The notes beneath the pieces are model-generated. The model was not told the origin of the DNA, did no database searches, and worked only from the letters and a program-made list of their open reading frames with translations. A stretch of 64,000 bases of DNA from NCBI RefSeq assembly GCF_032716425.1, contig NZ_CP090420.1, forward strand, positions 1-64,000, read 5' to 3'. How positions within the stretch are numbered: position 1 is the first letter of the stretch; each line of letters starts with the position of its first letter. The position numbers and the translations under genes were made by a program. Shown piece after piece: positions 1 to 8,466 of the stretch. This stretch comes from Pseudoalteromonas sp. N1230-9. GTDB taxonomy: Bacteria > Pseudomonadota > Gammaproteobacteria > Enterobacterales > Alteromonadaceae.

Positions 1-502
1 AATCAATTAACCCTTGGTAGCTGGCACTTAGTGGATCAAATACATCATATAACTCTTTGACGAATGTATTTGAAGGGATTGCCTTAAACTCATCATTTTT
101 AACTTGATTCAATAAAGCCGTCAGTTTTTGTTGGACCACAGTTAAGCGCTTTTCTACAACGCTAACGAGCCGCGCCTCTTCTGTCGTAAGCTTTGTACTT
201 AGGTAACTTTGCCATTTTCTATCAGCGATATTCTTTGCTTCAGTAACTGAAGTCAAAAACTCACTTTTAGCTATTTGATTCGCGCGGTACTTATGAAATA
301 AATCAACAATATTAACTGCATAGTTGTCAGATACTGACTTTATCTGCTCAAGTGGGACGACCCTGTCTTCATATAAGCTGTCTATCCCTTTGACCATACT
401 CGACATTATAGACATTGCAAAAAATGAAGTGATCACAAAAACAGTAACCGGTAACAAAGCCAAAACGGCTAATCGCGTACGAACGGTGTAGTTATTTAAC
501 AT
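1..502 (-). CDS. Methyl-accepting chemotaxis protein, N-terminal part (cut by window edge)
   Basis: The reading frame opens with ATG at 502-500 on the minus strand and stays open to the left edge, giving about 167 residues. It begins MLNNYTVRTRLAVLALLPVT, a positively charged stub followed by one membrane helix (about residues 9-32). The rest is a mostly helical, hydrophilic region that looks like the periplasmic four-helix-bundle ligand domain of chemoreceptors (4HB_MCP type). The second membrane helix, HAMP and signalling domain would lie off the window. A histidine kinase or diguanylate cyclase with the same sensor domain cannot be excluded, because the cytoplasmic half is missing. Confidence 0.7.
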   Translation of the reverse strand, partial: MLNNYTVRTRLAVLALLPVTVFVITSFFAMSIMSSMVKGIDSLYEDRVVPLEQIKSVSDNYAVNIVDLFHKYRANQIAKSEFLTSVTEAKNIADRKWQSYLSTKLTTEEARLVSVVEKRLTVVQQKLTALLNQVKNDEFKAIPSNTFVKELYDVFDPLSASYQGLID

Positions 503-645
503 GGTTGGAATACAAACTTTAATAAGGACTTATTATTAAAGCTAATAGAGAAATATATTTAATCAAGTTTTTGCAATAGTAAATGTGAGAGCGGTTAAAT
601 CGAGGATGTACAAGATGGTGACTACTAAAGCTTCAAGTACTAGTT

Positions 646-999
646 TTAGTTTTGAACTTTAAGTTGCTTATTGCCTTCAATGTACAAAGTATCGCCATCC
701 CAACCTTGAAATATTGCGGGGTTAATGTGGTCTATGGCAGTACTTCCTCTAGGGGATAGTGTCATTCTTCCCTTATAAGCAATATCTCCGGATGCATAAT
801 ATATTTTGGCAAAGTATTCATCTGGCTCTAAATTTTTATTTTTTGCAATTAAGACAAATACGCCGCCATCCAAACCGCCCACCCAAAATGCTTTATCTGG
901 TACTGCACTTGGTTTATTCGGCACATTAAGGTCAGTTTGTTGAGCATCGCAAGCACAGAGAAATAACATGGTTAATACTAAAAGCAGTATTTTTTTCAT
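646..999 (-). CDS. Small putative lipoprotein of unknown function
   Basis: The 117-residue product starts MKKILLLVLTMLFLCACDAQ, a classic type II signal peptide with lipobox LCAC, so Cys17 is the probable lipidated residue. The Asp following the cysteine is the residue known in Enterobacteria to favour retention in the inner membrane; whether this applies here is inferred. The mature part is about 100 residues, rich in Gly and Asp, probably beta-rich, with no motif I recognise. An AG-rich sequence (AGGAGAG) precedes the start. It stands alone, with about 145 bp on its left and 97 bp on its right. Function unknown. Confidence 0.75.
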   Translation of the reverse strand: MKKILLLVLTMLFLCACDAQQTDLNVPNKPSAVPDKAFWVGGLDGGVFVLIAKNKNLEPDEYFAKIYYASGDIAYKGRMTLSPRGSTAIDHINPAIFQGWDGDTLYIEGNKQLKVQN

Positions 1000-1096
1000 T
1001 TAATCTCTCCTAACCCTTCTATTTTTAGAGTTTTACTTTTTGGAACATATATGAATACGGTTAAGCTAGATTCATTTGTAGGGCTTTGATTTATTT

Positions 1097-1933
1097 TTAA
1101 GCCGCTTGAGTTAAAAATTGTTGCCCTGCATCAATGCCCATACTGTATCCCGAAGATAATTTGGCAAACGATTTGGTGGTACGGCCGACAGCAAATGTAG
1201 GTGGCGGAGCAATAATATCAATATGACAATCACTAGGTGGGTTCATTATAAAATCAATGCTCTGATTGTAGTTTTCGGCACGATGTAAGGTGGCCATAGC
1301 AAGCGCGGGGTTGTCTTTGTACAGGCGTTTTACAAGCCAAGGGGCTTTTGATGGTTTTTTCTTGTAGCCTAAAGGTTGAGAGAGAATAACCGTGATATCT
1401 TTATTACCCATCTCATAAGCTTTTCGAACTGGAATAGAGTCAGCAACACCGCCATCAGCAAGCTGAAGATTGTTCACTATTGGGTATTGACGATAAGCAA
1501 TAGGCAAAGCACAGGATGCTTTTAATTGCTCTTCGAGGGACTGAGCATGACCTTTAAGATATTCTGCTTTTCCAGTATTTATGTTGGTGGCAACAATGTA
1601 AAACTCAGCAGCTTGCTTCTCAAAGGTTTCTAAATCGAGACGAATATCTCGCATGGTTTCTTGCCATAGCCAATCCAAATCAAATAAATGGCCACCTTTA
1701 ATAAAACGAACAAAATCGATGAACTCTGGACGGCACGAATAATCAGTAATAACGGCATGATTACGTTTGTATTGAGCACATAAGTAAGCTGCAATATTTG
1801 TCGCTCCCGCCGATACACCATAACATTGTTTGAAAGGTTGATAGTGCGCTTCTAAAAAGGCATCAAGTACCCCTGTAGCAAAAATACCGCGCATAGCGCC
1901 GCCTTCTACAACCAGAGCTTTGTTAATTGTCAT
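1097..1933 (-). CDS. Patatin-like phospholipase (YjjU/RssA-type)
   Basis: Serine lipid acyl hydrolase of the patatin family, 278 residues from the start chosen here. The oxyanion-hole motif GGAMRG is at residues 11-16, the nucleophile motif GVSAG has Ser41, and the second catalytic residue is Asp160 in the DGG motif. There is no signal peptide, so it should act in the cytoplasm, presumably on membrane phospholipids or lysolipids. The open frame extends 15 codons upstream, but ATG at 1933 has AAGG at good spacing and places the conserved GGxR loop near the N-terminus, as in relatives. It appears monocistronic. The natural substrate cannot be read from the sequence. Confidence 0.88.
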   Translation of the reverse strand: MTINKALVVEGGAMRGIFATGVLDAFLEAHYQPFKQCYGVSAGATNIAAYLCAQYKRNHAVITDYSCRPEFIDFVRFIKGGHLFDLDWLWQETMRDIRLDLETFEKQAAEFYIVATNINTGKAEYLKGHAQSLEEQLKASCALPIAYRQYPIVNNLQLADGGVADSIPVRKAYEMGNKDITVILSQPLGYKKKPSKAPWLVKRLYKDNPALAMATLHRAENYNQSIDFIMNPPSDCHIDIIAPPPTFAVGRTTKSFAKLSSGYSMGIDAGQQFLTQAA

Positions 1934-2152
1934 AATAGCTACCTTGCTTTCAAACTGTTTATACCCAAACCATAGCAAACACAGGCTAAAAACAAAATAG
2001 AGTTTTGGCTCTAATTATAAAAAATTGCATTTGCTCATTTTGCCACAACTAAATAACTATAAATGTGTGTACTTAAATAATATACATAGGAAAAGAGAAG
2101 TAGCTTGCTTATGTAAATGCGCCCCAAGTTAGGCGCATAAATAGAGGGATGA

Positions 2153-3046
2153 TCAGCTTTGGAGTTTTTTCAAAGTATGGGCTTGTTTATTCTCATGGGC
2201 ATTAAATAAGGTACAAAACACATAACCTGTTATAAACATTAGTATGCTGTATGTAGCGCCCGGAATGGCCATGACTGAGTTTTTAATTAAGCTACTGGCG
2301 ATTAGAATGGCGAGCGTACCATTTTGTAGCCCCACTTCTACCGCAATGCTCATTTGCTGTTTATGAGAAAGGCCCGATAATTTGGCAAAGAATAATCCTA
2401 GTAATAGCGTGCTTATGTTCAATGTGAAGGTCGCAATGCCACTGGCTGCAAAAAAGCCTAACATTTGTTCCGCATTTTTATAGATGATTGCTAAAACAAT
2501 AATCACTAAAAAGATACTAGAAAAGCGCCGTATTATGGGTTCAATTTTCAAGCTAATTAGTGAGTTATAATGATTGAACAGCATCCCAAGGCTAACGGGT
2601 AACACGGTTATAATCAGCATTTGAGAGATTGTTTTTATAATAGGTAACTGAAACTCATGACCTGGAACACTAAATTGTTCCATTGCGAAATGCAGTATCA
2701 GTGGCAAGGTAAATGGTGAGATGAATGTTGCTAGAGTCGTTAGGCTTATTGATAAAGCAACATCTCCTTTGAATAAGTAGGTATATAAGTTTGATGTTAC
2801 GCCACCTGGGCAGCAAGCAACGAGTATTAAGCCAATGGCTAGCTCAGGTGGTAAGTTCAAGCTTATCGCTAACAAAAAGGCGACAGCAGGTAAAAGTAAT
2901 AGTTGGCAGCTTAAGCCTATAGTCAAGGCTTTAGGGCTTATGAACAAAGCCCCAAAATCTTTCTTTTTTAGCCCAAGACCCATGCCAAACATAATGATAA
3001 ACAGCGCTAAAGGAAGCACTATTTTGGTCATAATATCTATTTGCAT
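2153..3046 (-). CDS. Bile acid:sodium symporter (BASS/SBF) family transporter
   Basis: Polytopic inner-membrane protein of 297 residues with about nine to ten hydrophobic helices and the SBF-family signature regions, including CCPGGVTSNL in the substrate/sodium-binding crossover helix. Family members carry organic anions (bile acids, pantoate, pyruvate and related carboxylates) with sodium. The AAGGA ribosome site lies inside the last codons of the upstream aldolase gene, and only 9 bases separate the two, so they are co-transcribed. Its place beside a class II aldolase suggests that it imports a hydroxy- or keto-acid consumed by that enzyme; this is inference. Substrate unknown. Confidence 0.85.
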   Translation of the reverse strand: MQIDIMTKIVLPLALFIIMFGMGLGLKKKDFGALFISPKALTIGLSCQLLLLPAVAFLLAISLNLPPELAIGLILVACCPGGVTSNLYTYLFKGDVALSISLTTLATFISPFTLPLILHFAMEQFSVPGHEFQLPIIKTISQMLIITVLPVSLGMLFNHYNSLISLKIEPIIRRFSSIFLVIIVLAIIYKNAEQMLGFFAASGIATFTLNISTLLLGLFFAKLSGLSHKQQMSIAVEVGLQNGTLAILIASSLIKNSVMAIPGATYSILMFITGYVFCTLFNAHENKQAHTLKKLQS

Positions 3047-3055
3047 GGCAAATCC

Positions 3056-3805
3056 TTATTGATTGTAGCCTGGGCTTCTTTCATCCAGTAAACGCAACAA
3101 CGCAGGCCATGCAATTGCACCACCAAGCCCCTTTGTGGCTATGTCAGTTTGGCCTTGAATACCGTTTATAATGCTACTTGGCACTTGCACGAGTTGTTCG
3201 GTATTTTGTGAAGTACGGGTTTGTATGGCGCACGCTGCTTCAAATACATACATAAACAAGAAAGCATCAGCGACGGTTTTTCCTGTTGTTAATAGGCCAT
3301 GGTTGCGCAGCATTAAGAAGTTGTTAGTGCCTAAATCATTTACTAAACGGTCTTGTTCAGCAGGGTTCAAGGCAATGCCTTCGTAGTCGTGATAGCTAAG
3401 CCCTGAATGAACAACAACAGCTTGTTGAGAAATAGGTAATAAACCTTCTTTGTTGGCTGATACCGCAGTGCCATTGAGTGAATGTGTGTGTATTACGCAA
3501 TGGGCATCTTCTCGTGCCATATGAATACAGCTATGAATATTGAAACCCGCAGGATTAACAGGGTATTCGCTGTCATGTAGTTTATTACACTGCTGATCCA
3601 CTTTAATGAGACTCGATGCTGTGATTTCGTGAAACATCATGCCGTAAGGGTTTATTAAAAACTCGTTGTCTGTGCCAGGTACACGCATAGAAATATGCGT
3701 AAAAATGAGGTCATCCCAGCCATATAAAGCAACAAGGCGGTAAGCGGCCGCAAGTTCAACGCGAGCTTGCCATTCTTGCTCTGATACTGTGTGTTTTATA
3801 GTCAT
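3056..3805 (-). CDS. Class II aldolase/adducin family protein
   Basis: Cytosolic metal-dependent aldolase-fold protein of 249 residues. The zinc ligands expected for the family are visible as HTH (His106, His108) and His169 in the RNHGLL motif. The N-terminal half carries the usual phosphate- or carboxylate-loop region. Close relatives are annotated only as class II aldolase/adducin proteins, and the usual catalytic Glu is not obvious, so the reaction could be an aldol cleavage, a decarboxylation or an epimerisation. GGAAG lies at the right distance from the ATG. It is the middle gene of an apparent three-gene operon, 9 bases after the Mpo1-like gene and 9 bases before the symporter gene. Confidence 0.85.
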   Translation of the reverse strand: MTIKHTVSEQEWQARVELAAAYRLVALYGWDDLIFTHISMRVPGTDNEFLINPYGMMFHEITASSLIKVDQQCNKLHDSEYPVNPAGFNIHSCIHMAREDAHCVIHTHSLNGTAVSANKEGLLPISQQAVVVHSGLSYHDYEGIALNPAEQDRLVNDLGTNNFLMLRNHGLLTTGKTVADAFLFMYVFEAACAIQTRTSQNTEQLVQVPSSIINGIQGQTDIATKGLGGAIAWPALLRLLDERSPGYNQ

Positions 3806-3814
3806 AGTTACTTC

Positions 3815-4135
3815 CTAAAATGGGACCTTACGAACAATAATGTCTTTAAACATCACCCAGTCGCCAATAAAGCTATAAAAAGGGTGAGTAAATGTGGCGG
3901 GGCGGTTTTTTTCAAAAAAGAAGTGACCTACCCAAGCAAAACCGTAGCCGATTAGCGGGCAGAAAATGAGCCAACTGTATTGTTGTTGGTAAAGTGCAGC
4001 AAATAAGATAGCCAACACAAACCAGCTGCCAATGAAGTGTAAGCGTCGACATACCTTATTTTTGTGTTCTTGTAAGTAGTAAGGGTAAAACTCTTTAAAG
4101 TTCGCGAACTCGCGTTTACTTGCGACGGTGCCCAT
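3815..4135 (-). CDS. Mpo1-like (DUF962) membrane protein
   Basis: Small 106-residue membrane protein with two central hydrophobic helices and the conserved DUF962/YGL010w features: an early His region (CRRLHFIGSW) and the C-terminal motif WVGHFFFEKNRPATF. Yeast Mpo1 is an iron-dependent dioxygenase that removes one carbon from 2-hydroxy fatty acids; the histidines that bind iron there appear conserved here. GGAGA lies 8 bases before the ATG. First gene of the operon with the aldolase and symporter, divergent from an AraC regulator. Its bacterial substrate is not known to me. Confidence 0.82.
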   Translation of the reverse strand: MGTVASKREFANFKEFYPYYLQEHKNKVCRRLHFIGSWFVLAILFAALYQQQYSWLIFCPLIGYGFAWVGHFFFEKNRPATFTHPFYSFIGDWVMFKDIIVRKVPF

Positions 4136-4232
4136 ATTGTTGTCTCCGTTGTTAATTACAGGTTAACAATAGGCTTTTATTTTCTAACTTACTTGATATT
4201 ATAGGTCATTAAATTGTTTATTTGAGACACAT

Positions 4233-5192
4233 ATGCGTACCTTATCAAGCTGGTGGTTACGCGCCATGGCTGAGTCATTCAAGTGGCAAGGCTTACCCAT
4301 CAATGCGCTATTTTCACAAGCTCATATATCGCTGAATGATCTAAGCAGCCAAACAGCTCGTTATCCGCAAGCCAGTGTTAGTACGCTTTGGAAGCAAGCT
4401 CAGGCGATGTTGCCTGATATTCATTTAGGCATATATGTTGGTAGTAATATGAATGTGCGAGCCATACCTGTGGTAGGGATGGCGATTATTCAGTCAACGC
4501 AGTTACTCAGTGCCTTTCGGCTTATTTTACGCTATCAAAAGTTGATAGGTGATACGCATAATGTGTCGTTAATTGATCATGGTGCTGAGTATGAATTGCG
4601 CTTTAATTTTAGTGATGGTGAGCGTGATATGTCATTGTTAAGTTACGAGGCACCAATGGCATTTTGTTTGAAAATAGCGCGTACCGTAAAAGGAAAAAAC
4701 TGGCATCCATCGCGTATTTGTTTACAGCGCAAAGAGCATCTTGCTGAAATAAACGAGCATTTTAATTGCCCTGTCGAGTACGGAGCCAAAACTCACAGCT
4801 TATTTTTTTGTGAGCAAACCGATGCGCAACCGTTTATTGCGGGTCAAATCAAAGTTGCTACACAAAGTAATGTGAGTCATGTTTTGCGTATTTTACTTGA
4901 AGAGCATTTAACCTTAGGGGAGTGTGGTTGCAAAGATATGGCTAAGGCGCTCAATATGAGTGAAAAAACCTTGCAACGGCGTCTTGCTAAAGAAGGAACT
5001 AACTTCAGTCAAGAACTGGCGAATTTAAGACAACAAAGAAGCACTACACTTTTAGTTGAAACAGACTTATCACTTACTGAAATAGCGTTTTTATGTGGTT
5101 ACTCAGAAGTGAGCGCATTTTATCATGCATTCAATCGTTGGCACGGAATGTCACCTAAAATATACAGACAACAAATAAAGATGCATGAATAA
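4233..5192 (+). CDS. AraC-family transcriptional regulator
   Basis: Transcription factor of 319 residues. The N-terminal two thirds match the arabinose-binding-like (Arabinose_bd) domain typical of the OruR/ArgR-type AraC subgroup; the C-terminal 90 residues hold the double helix-turn-helix, with the signature LSLTEIAFLCGYSEVSAFYH near residues 275-295 followed by FNRWHGMSPKIYR. It is transcribed away from the Mpo1-aldolase-symporter operon across 97 bp, so it is the obvious candidate to control it in response to that pathway's substrate (inference). A strong bidirectional hairpin follows the stop codon. Confidence 0.92.
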   Translation: MRTLSSWWLRAMAESFKWQGLPINALFSQAHISLNDLSSQTARYPQASVSTLWKQAQAMLPDIHLGIYVGSNMNVRAIPVVGMAIIQSTQLLSAFRLILRYQKLIGDTHNVSLIDHGAEYELRFNFSDGERDMSLLSYEAPMAFCLKIARTVKGKNWHPSRICLQRKEHLAEINEHFNCPVEYGAKTHSLFFCEQTDAQPFIAGQIKVATQSNVSHVLRILLEEHLTLGECGCKDMAKALNMSEKTLQRRLAKEGTNFSQELANLRQQRSTTLLVETDLSLTEIAFLCGYSEVSAFYHAFNRWHGMSPKIYRQQIKMHE

Positions 5193-5220
5193 ACCGAGTG
5201 CATTGCAGCACTCGGTTTTT
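5191..5220. terminator. Bidirectional Rho-independent terminator
   Basis: Perfect stem ACCGAGTGC / GCACTCGGT with a 6-base loop, flanked by A residues on the left and a run of T on the right. It sits between the convergent AraC regulator gene and the TonB receptor gene and could stop both. Confidence 0.88.
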
Positions 5221-5235
5221 ATCGCATCCTATTTG

Positions 5236-7416
5236 TTAAAATTGATAGCTCACACTTGCAGAAATATTACGTCCTGCGCTTTCTAAGCCCTCTAAACTGT
5301 CTGATGCTGAGTGGTCAGTAAGGCTACCATGCTGATAGTAGGTTTTGTCGAATAGGTTACGTACTGCGATGTTTAAACTTGCTTGACCAAAGTTAGCGCG
5401 TGCTAACCAATCGACTGTCCCATACCCTGGGGTTTGATATTTACCTGGATTTACCTTCGTCATTTTCTTCGCGAAATTAATGATTAAATCACTGCCGTAA
5501 ATATCCCCTTGGAAAGAGAGACCTAAATTACCTGATAATGGACTAATTGAACTGATGTATTCATCGGTTTCATCATTTTTACCGTCTTGGTAACTGGCAT
5601 TCAAAAATACAGAGAGTGTGTCCGATGCGTAGTAGGTTGTTGAAAATTCAGCCCCTTTAATCGTTACTGACTCAATATTTTTATACTGATATTGGTCATG
5701 AATATAGGCAAGTGAACCATCATTATTGAAAACGGTTTCGCGCTGGATTAGTTCAGTTGCTAAAAAGTCATCAAACTCGTTATAGAATAAAGCGGCTGAT
5801 ACTGTGAAATCACCTAGGTGACCACGAAGACCAAGCTCATAAGTGTCACTTTTTTCAGGATCCAAGTCATCTGCTGGTAAAACTTCATAAATGTACTCAG
5901 CCGTGGGCTGGTTGTAGTGCTCAATGTAAGCTAGGTCGTAGGCAGGTACTTTAAAGCCCTGGCCGTATTGTGCATAAGCACTAAGCATATCATTGATATA
6001 ATATAGGCCACCTAAATTAAACGAGACATTATGTTCATCAATTTTAGCGTATTCTTCACCATCTGTTTTTAGTACCCCGTTAGGATCCATACTGTAGTAA
6101 TCGAAACGAGCGCCTGGGGTAATAACAAGTGTGTCGTTTAGTAGTTTGATTTCGTCATTTATGAATATGCCAGCGCGTAAAGTGTCATTTTTAGGGAACT
6201 TTTGGCTGGTGTCGTCTTTGGTTGTTTCACCTTCAACTTCACGATATTCATGCACAGTACGCAAGCTTTCAGTTGTTTCAATATCAACGCCATAACCAAG
6301 AGTATGCTGCTTATTTAGTGCTTTACTAGCGTGTGAAATTAAGCCATAAGTCGTTTGCTCATATGTACCTGTTTTCCACATATCACGCATTTCAACAGTG
6401 CCGAACATGGGCGCGTTAATATCAAGTAAGGCATATTCTTGGTCGTCTTGGCGATTATTAGTATAGTACGCGTTGAATTGAGCCGAATCCCAAAAAGCAT
6501 TGCCACTATTGTTATTGTAACTAATGCGGTATGAATCACTGTCTTTTTCAGTTTGGGTATTTTCTTGTGCAATATTGTAGCCGTACTGAGCTAATCCTCT
6601 GAAGTAAGAAAGTAAACCGTCAGCGCTATCACCATTGACATCTTGGCGCCATAAATCCGCTGCGAAGCTGAGATAATCTTGCTCGTTTAAATTGTATTTC
6701 AATTTATAAAGTAAGCTTTGAGAGTCAATATCGAACGGCGCATTGTTGCTGTGTTTGGTTTGCTCTTCTTCGCCATCACGAGCGGTAATGCTAAGTAAAT
6801 GGTCAAAGTTACCGTGCTGAGCATATAGGGTTGCTCCTAGGCTTGCTTGGCTGTCAAGGTCGCTGTAACCCAACTTTACACGAGCACCAAATTGTTCACT
6901 CTCTTTTAAGTAATCACTCGCATCTTTAGTTGTAAAAACAACGATACCTCCTAAAGCATCAGAACCATACAGGGAGGAGGCAGCTCCTTTAGCGATTTCT
7001 ACCTGCTTTAGAGTCTCTGTATCGATAAATCCGCGGCCAACAATATCATTCAGACCATCGGCACCATAGCCTTCATTCATGCGCATGCCGTCTTTAATCA
7101 TCAAAATACGGTCAGATCCCATACCACGCACCTGAATATTTTGTGCTCCACCAACTCGACCAGTAATTTGGATACTAGGATCATACATAAATAATTGGCT
7201 CATATCGGTAACGACTTGTTGCTGGATATCTTCACTGCTTAAAACAGAGATACTTGCGGCAACATCTTTTAACGGTTTTTCTGTGCGAGAGCCACTAACA
7301 ACAATGACTTCTAGGTCATCGTTTTTGATATTTTCGTCTGCAAATACAGGCATTGCGGAGCCGGCAATAATTGTTGCGATTAACATGCTAAGCGTATTTG
7401 GTTTTGTATAGCGCAT
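5236..7416 (-). CDS. TonB-dependent receptor, haem/haemoglobin type
   Basis: Outer-membrane active transporter of 726 residues with a signal peptide (cleavage probably after PVFA, about residue 26). A TonB box-like stretch (DLEVIVVSGSR) is followed by the plug domain (about 50-170, with GMGSDRILMIKDGMR) and a 22-strand barrel ending in the C-terminal aromatic SYQF. The segment YGQGFKVPAYDLAYIEHYN corresponds to the FRAP-NPNL region of haem receptors, in the haemoglobin/transferrin/lactoferrin receptor family. It is divergent from an ExbB-like/DUF2149/CobN-like operon, an arrangement like the hmu haem operons. Haem as ligand is inferred; cobalamin or another tetrapyrrole is the main alternative. 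Confidence 0.85.
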   Translation of the reverse strand: MRYTKPNTLSMLIATIIAGSAMPVFADENIKNDDLEVIVVSGSRTEKPLKDVAASISVLSSEDIQQQVVTDMSQLFMYDPSIQITGRVGGAQNIQVRGMGSDRILMIKDGMRMNEGYGADGLNDIVGRGFIDTETLKQVEIAKGAASSLYGSDALGGIVVFTTKDASDYLKESEQFGARVKLGYSDLDSQASLGATLYAQHGNFDHLLSITARDGEEEQTKHSNNAPFDIDSQSLLYKLKYNLNEQDYLSFAADLWRQDVNGDSADGLLSYFRGLAQYGYNIAQENTQTEKDSDSYRISYNNNSGNAFWDSAQFNAYYTNNRQDDQEYALLDINAPMFGTVEMRDMWKTGTYEQTTYGLISHASKALNKQHTLGYGVDIETTESLRTVHEYREVEGETTKDDTSQKFPKNDTLRAGIFINDEIKLLNDTLVITPGARFDYYSMDPNGVLKTDGEEYAKIDEHNVSFNLGGLYYINDMLSAYAQYGQGFKVPAYDLAYIEHYNQPTAEYIYEVLPADDLDPEKSDTYELGLRGHLGDFTVSAALFYNEFDDFLATELIQRETVFNNDGSLAYIHDQYQYKNIESVTIKGAEFSTTYYASDTLSVFLNASYQDGKNDETDEYISSISPLSGNLGLSFQGDIYGSDLIINFAKKMTKVNPGKYQTPGYGTVDWLARANFGQASLNIAVRNLFDKTYYQHGSLTDHSASDSLEGLESAGRNISASVSYQF

Positions 7417-7500
7417 GGTTGAATTCCTTTAGGTGCTTTATTTGTATACAGCGAGCTGCTTCATTTTTTGGGGAATAATACGCTTATTGTTAGAAAGATC

Positions 7501-7531
7501 AATGCAAATAATAATTGTTCCTATTTGCATT
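7501..7531. promoter_or_regulatory. Perfect inverted repeat in divergent promoter region
   Basis: Ten-base arms AATGCAAATA and TATTTGCATT match perfectly across an 11-base spacer. The element sits midway between the divergent haem-type receptor and the ExbB-like/CobN-like operon, so a single dimeric regulator could control both. It is A+T rich like a Fur site, but by eye only about 11 of 19 positions fit the Fur consensus, so another regulator is possible. Confidence 0.5.
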
Positions 7532-7592
7532 ATTGTAATCTTTCATTAATTGCCGTACATTTGCTGTCGAAGAAATCTAACAAGGTATTAAT

Positions 7593-8120
7593 GTGAATAT
7601 CCAAATAATCGAACAACTTATGGCTGATGTCTCTGCGCTTTTAATGGCACCTGTCATCTTAGTTATATCTGTACTTTTTATTTATGCGTTTTTTGCCGCA
7701 GGACGATTTGTCTCTGAATATTTAATCAGAAGAAAAAACCAACTTGCTTATCAAAAAGATATAGATAACAAAGCTGTAAATAATTATAACGGCTTTGATG
7801 TTCATAACTATTTTGTGGCAAATCCAGATGCATCAGAAGATGAATTAGAGGTTTTTGCGCTTAAAAAGCTTGAAGTACTCAGAGTTGTTACCCGTATTGC
7901 GCCAATGCTTGGCCTTATTGCAACGATGATTCCGATGGGACCAGCGCTAAAAGCGCTGGCAGATGGGAATATTCAGGGCATTAGTGAGAATTTGATCATT
8001 GCTTTCGCTGCGGTTATCTGGGGTTTGGTTATCTCTACTCTAACCTTTTGGCCAGCATCAATTAAAAAACGCTGGTGCGCTCAAGAGCTCATTAATATTC
8101 GTAAATTAAGAGGGCTGTAA
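7593..8120 (+). CDS. MotA/TolQ/ExbB-family proton channel protein
   Basis: Inner-membrane protein of 175 residues with three hydrophobic helices (about 15-40, 95-120 and 130-155) and the family pattern VTRIAPMLGLIATMIPMGPA, matching the conserved TolQ/ExbB helix region LGLLGTVxGM. ExbB, TolQ and MotA proteins form proton-conducting pentamers that drive a partner with one membrane helix. The start is GTG at 7593 with AAGG seven bases upstream; no ATG fits better. It lies one base before the DUF2149 gene and upstream of the CobN-like gene, so the three are one operon. It is not next to a normal exbD or tonB, so it probably serves this cluster specifically (inference). Confidence 0.85.
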   Translation: MNIQIIEQLMADVSALLMAPVILVISVLFIYAFFAAGRFVSEYLIRRKNQLAYQKDIDNKAVNNYNGFDVHNYFVANPDASEDELEVFALKKLEVLRVVTRIAPMLGLIATMIPMGPALKALADGNIQGISENLIIAFAAVIWGLVISTLTFWPASIKKRWCAQELINIRKLRGL

Positions 8121-8121
8121 T

Positions 8122-8466
8122 ATGCGTTTTTTAGACGAAGATGAAGAATTAAACCCGATTGTGAGTGCCGTAAATTTAGTGGATGTATTTTTAGTCATTA
8201 TCGCGGCGTTGTTGATTGCTATTGCGCAAAACCCTTTAAGTCCGTTTACAGCAGAAAATGTGACTGTTGTTAAAAATGCGGGTGAGCCAAATATGGAAGT
8301 AATTGTTAAAGAAGGCAAAGAGATTAAGCAGTATAAATCGAATGGGGAAATAGGTTCAGGTGAAGGTATGCGTGCTGGAGTCGCTTATAAAATGGCCGAT
8401 GGTAGTTTTGTTTATATACCTGAAAAAGGCGAAGCCACAACCAGTAGGCAAGAGAGCGGACAATGA
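8122..8466 (+). CDS. DUF2149 domain protein, ExbD-like partner
   Basis: Protein of 114 residues with a short acidic cytoplasmic N-terminus, one membrane helix (about 18-37, NLVDVFLVIIAALLIAIA) and a hydrophilic domain of about 70 residues that should face the periplasm. The topology mirrors ExbD/TolR, and the helix carries an Asp (VNLVD) as in those stator partners. DUF2149 genes are known beside ExbB-like and CobN-like genes in haem-uptake operons (hmuV position). Only one base separates it from the ExbB-like stop, and its own TGA overlaps the ATG of the CobN-like gene, so translation is coupled. Exact role unknown. Confidence 0.85.
   Translation: MRFLDEDEELNPIVSAVNLVDVFLVIIAALLIAIAQNPLSPFTAENVTVVKNAGEPNMEVIVKEGKEIKQYKSNGEIGSGEGMRAGVAYKMADGSFVYIPEKGEATTSRQESGQ

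Noticed and set aside
7501..7531. Clear Fur box in the haem locus
   Set aside because: Only about 11 of 19 consensus positions fit; reported as an unassigned palindrome instead.
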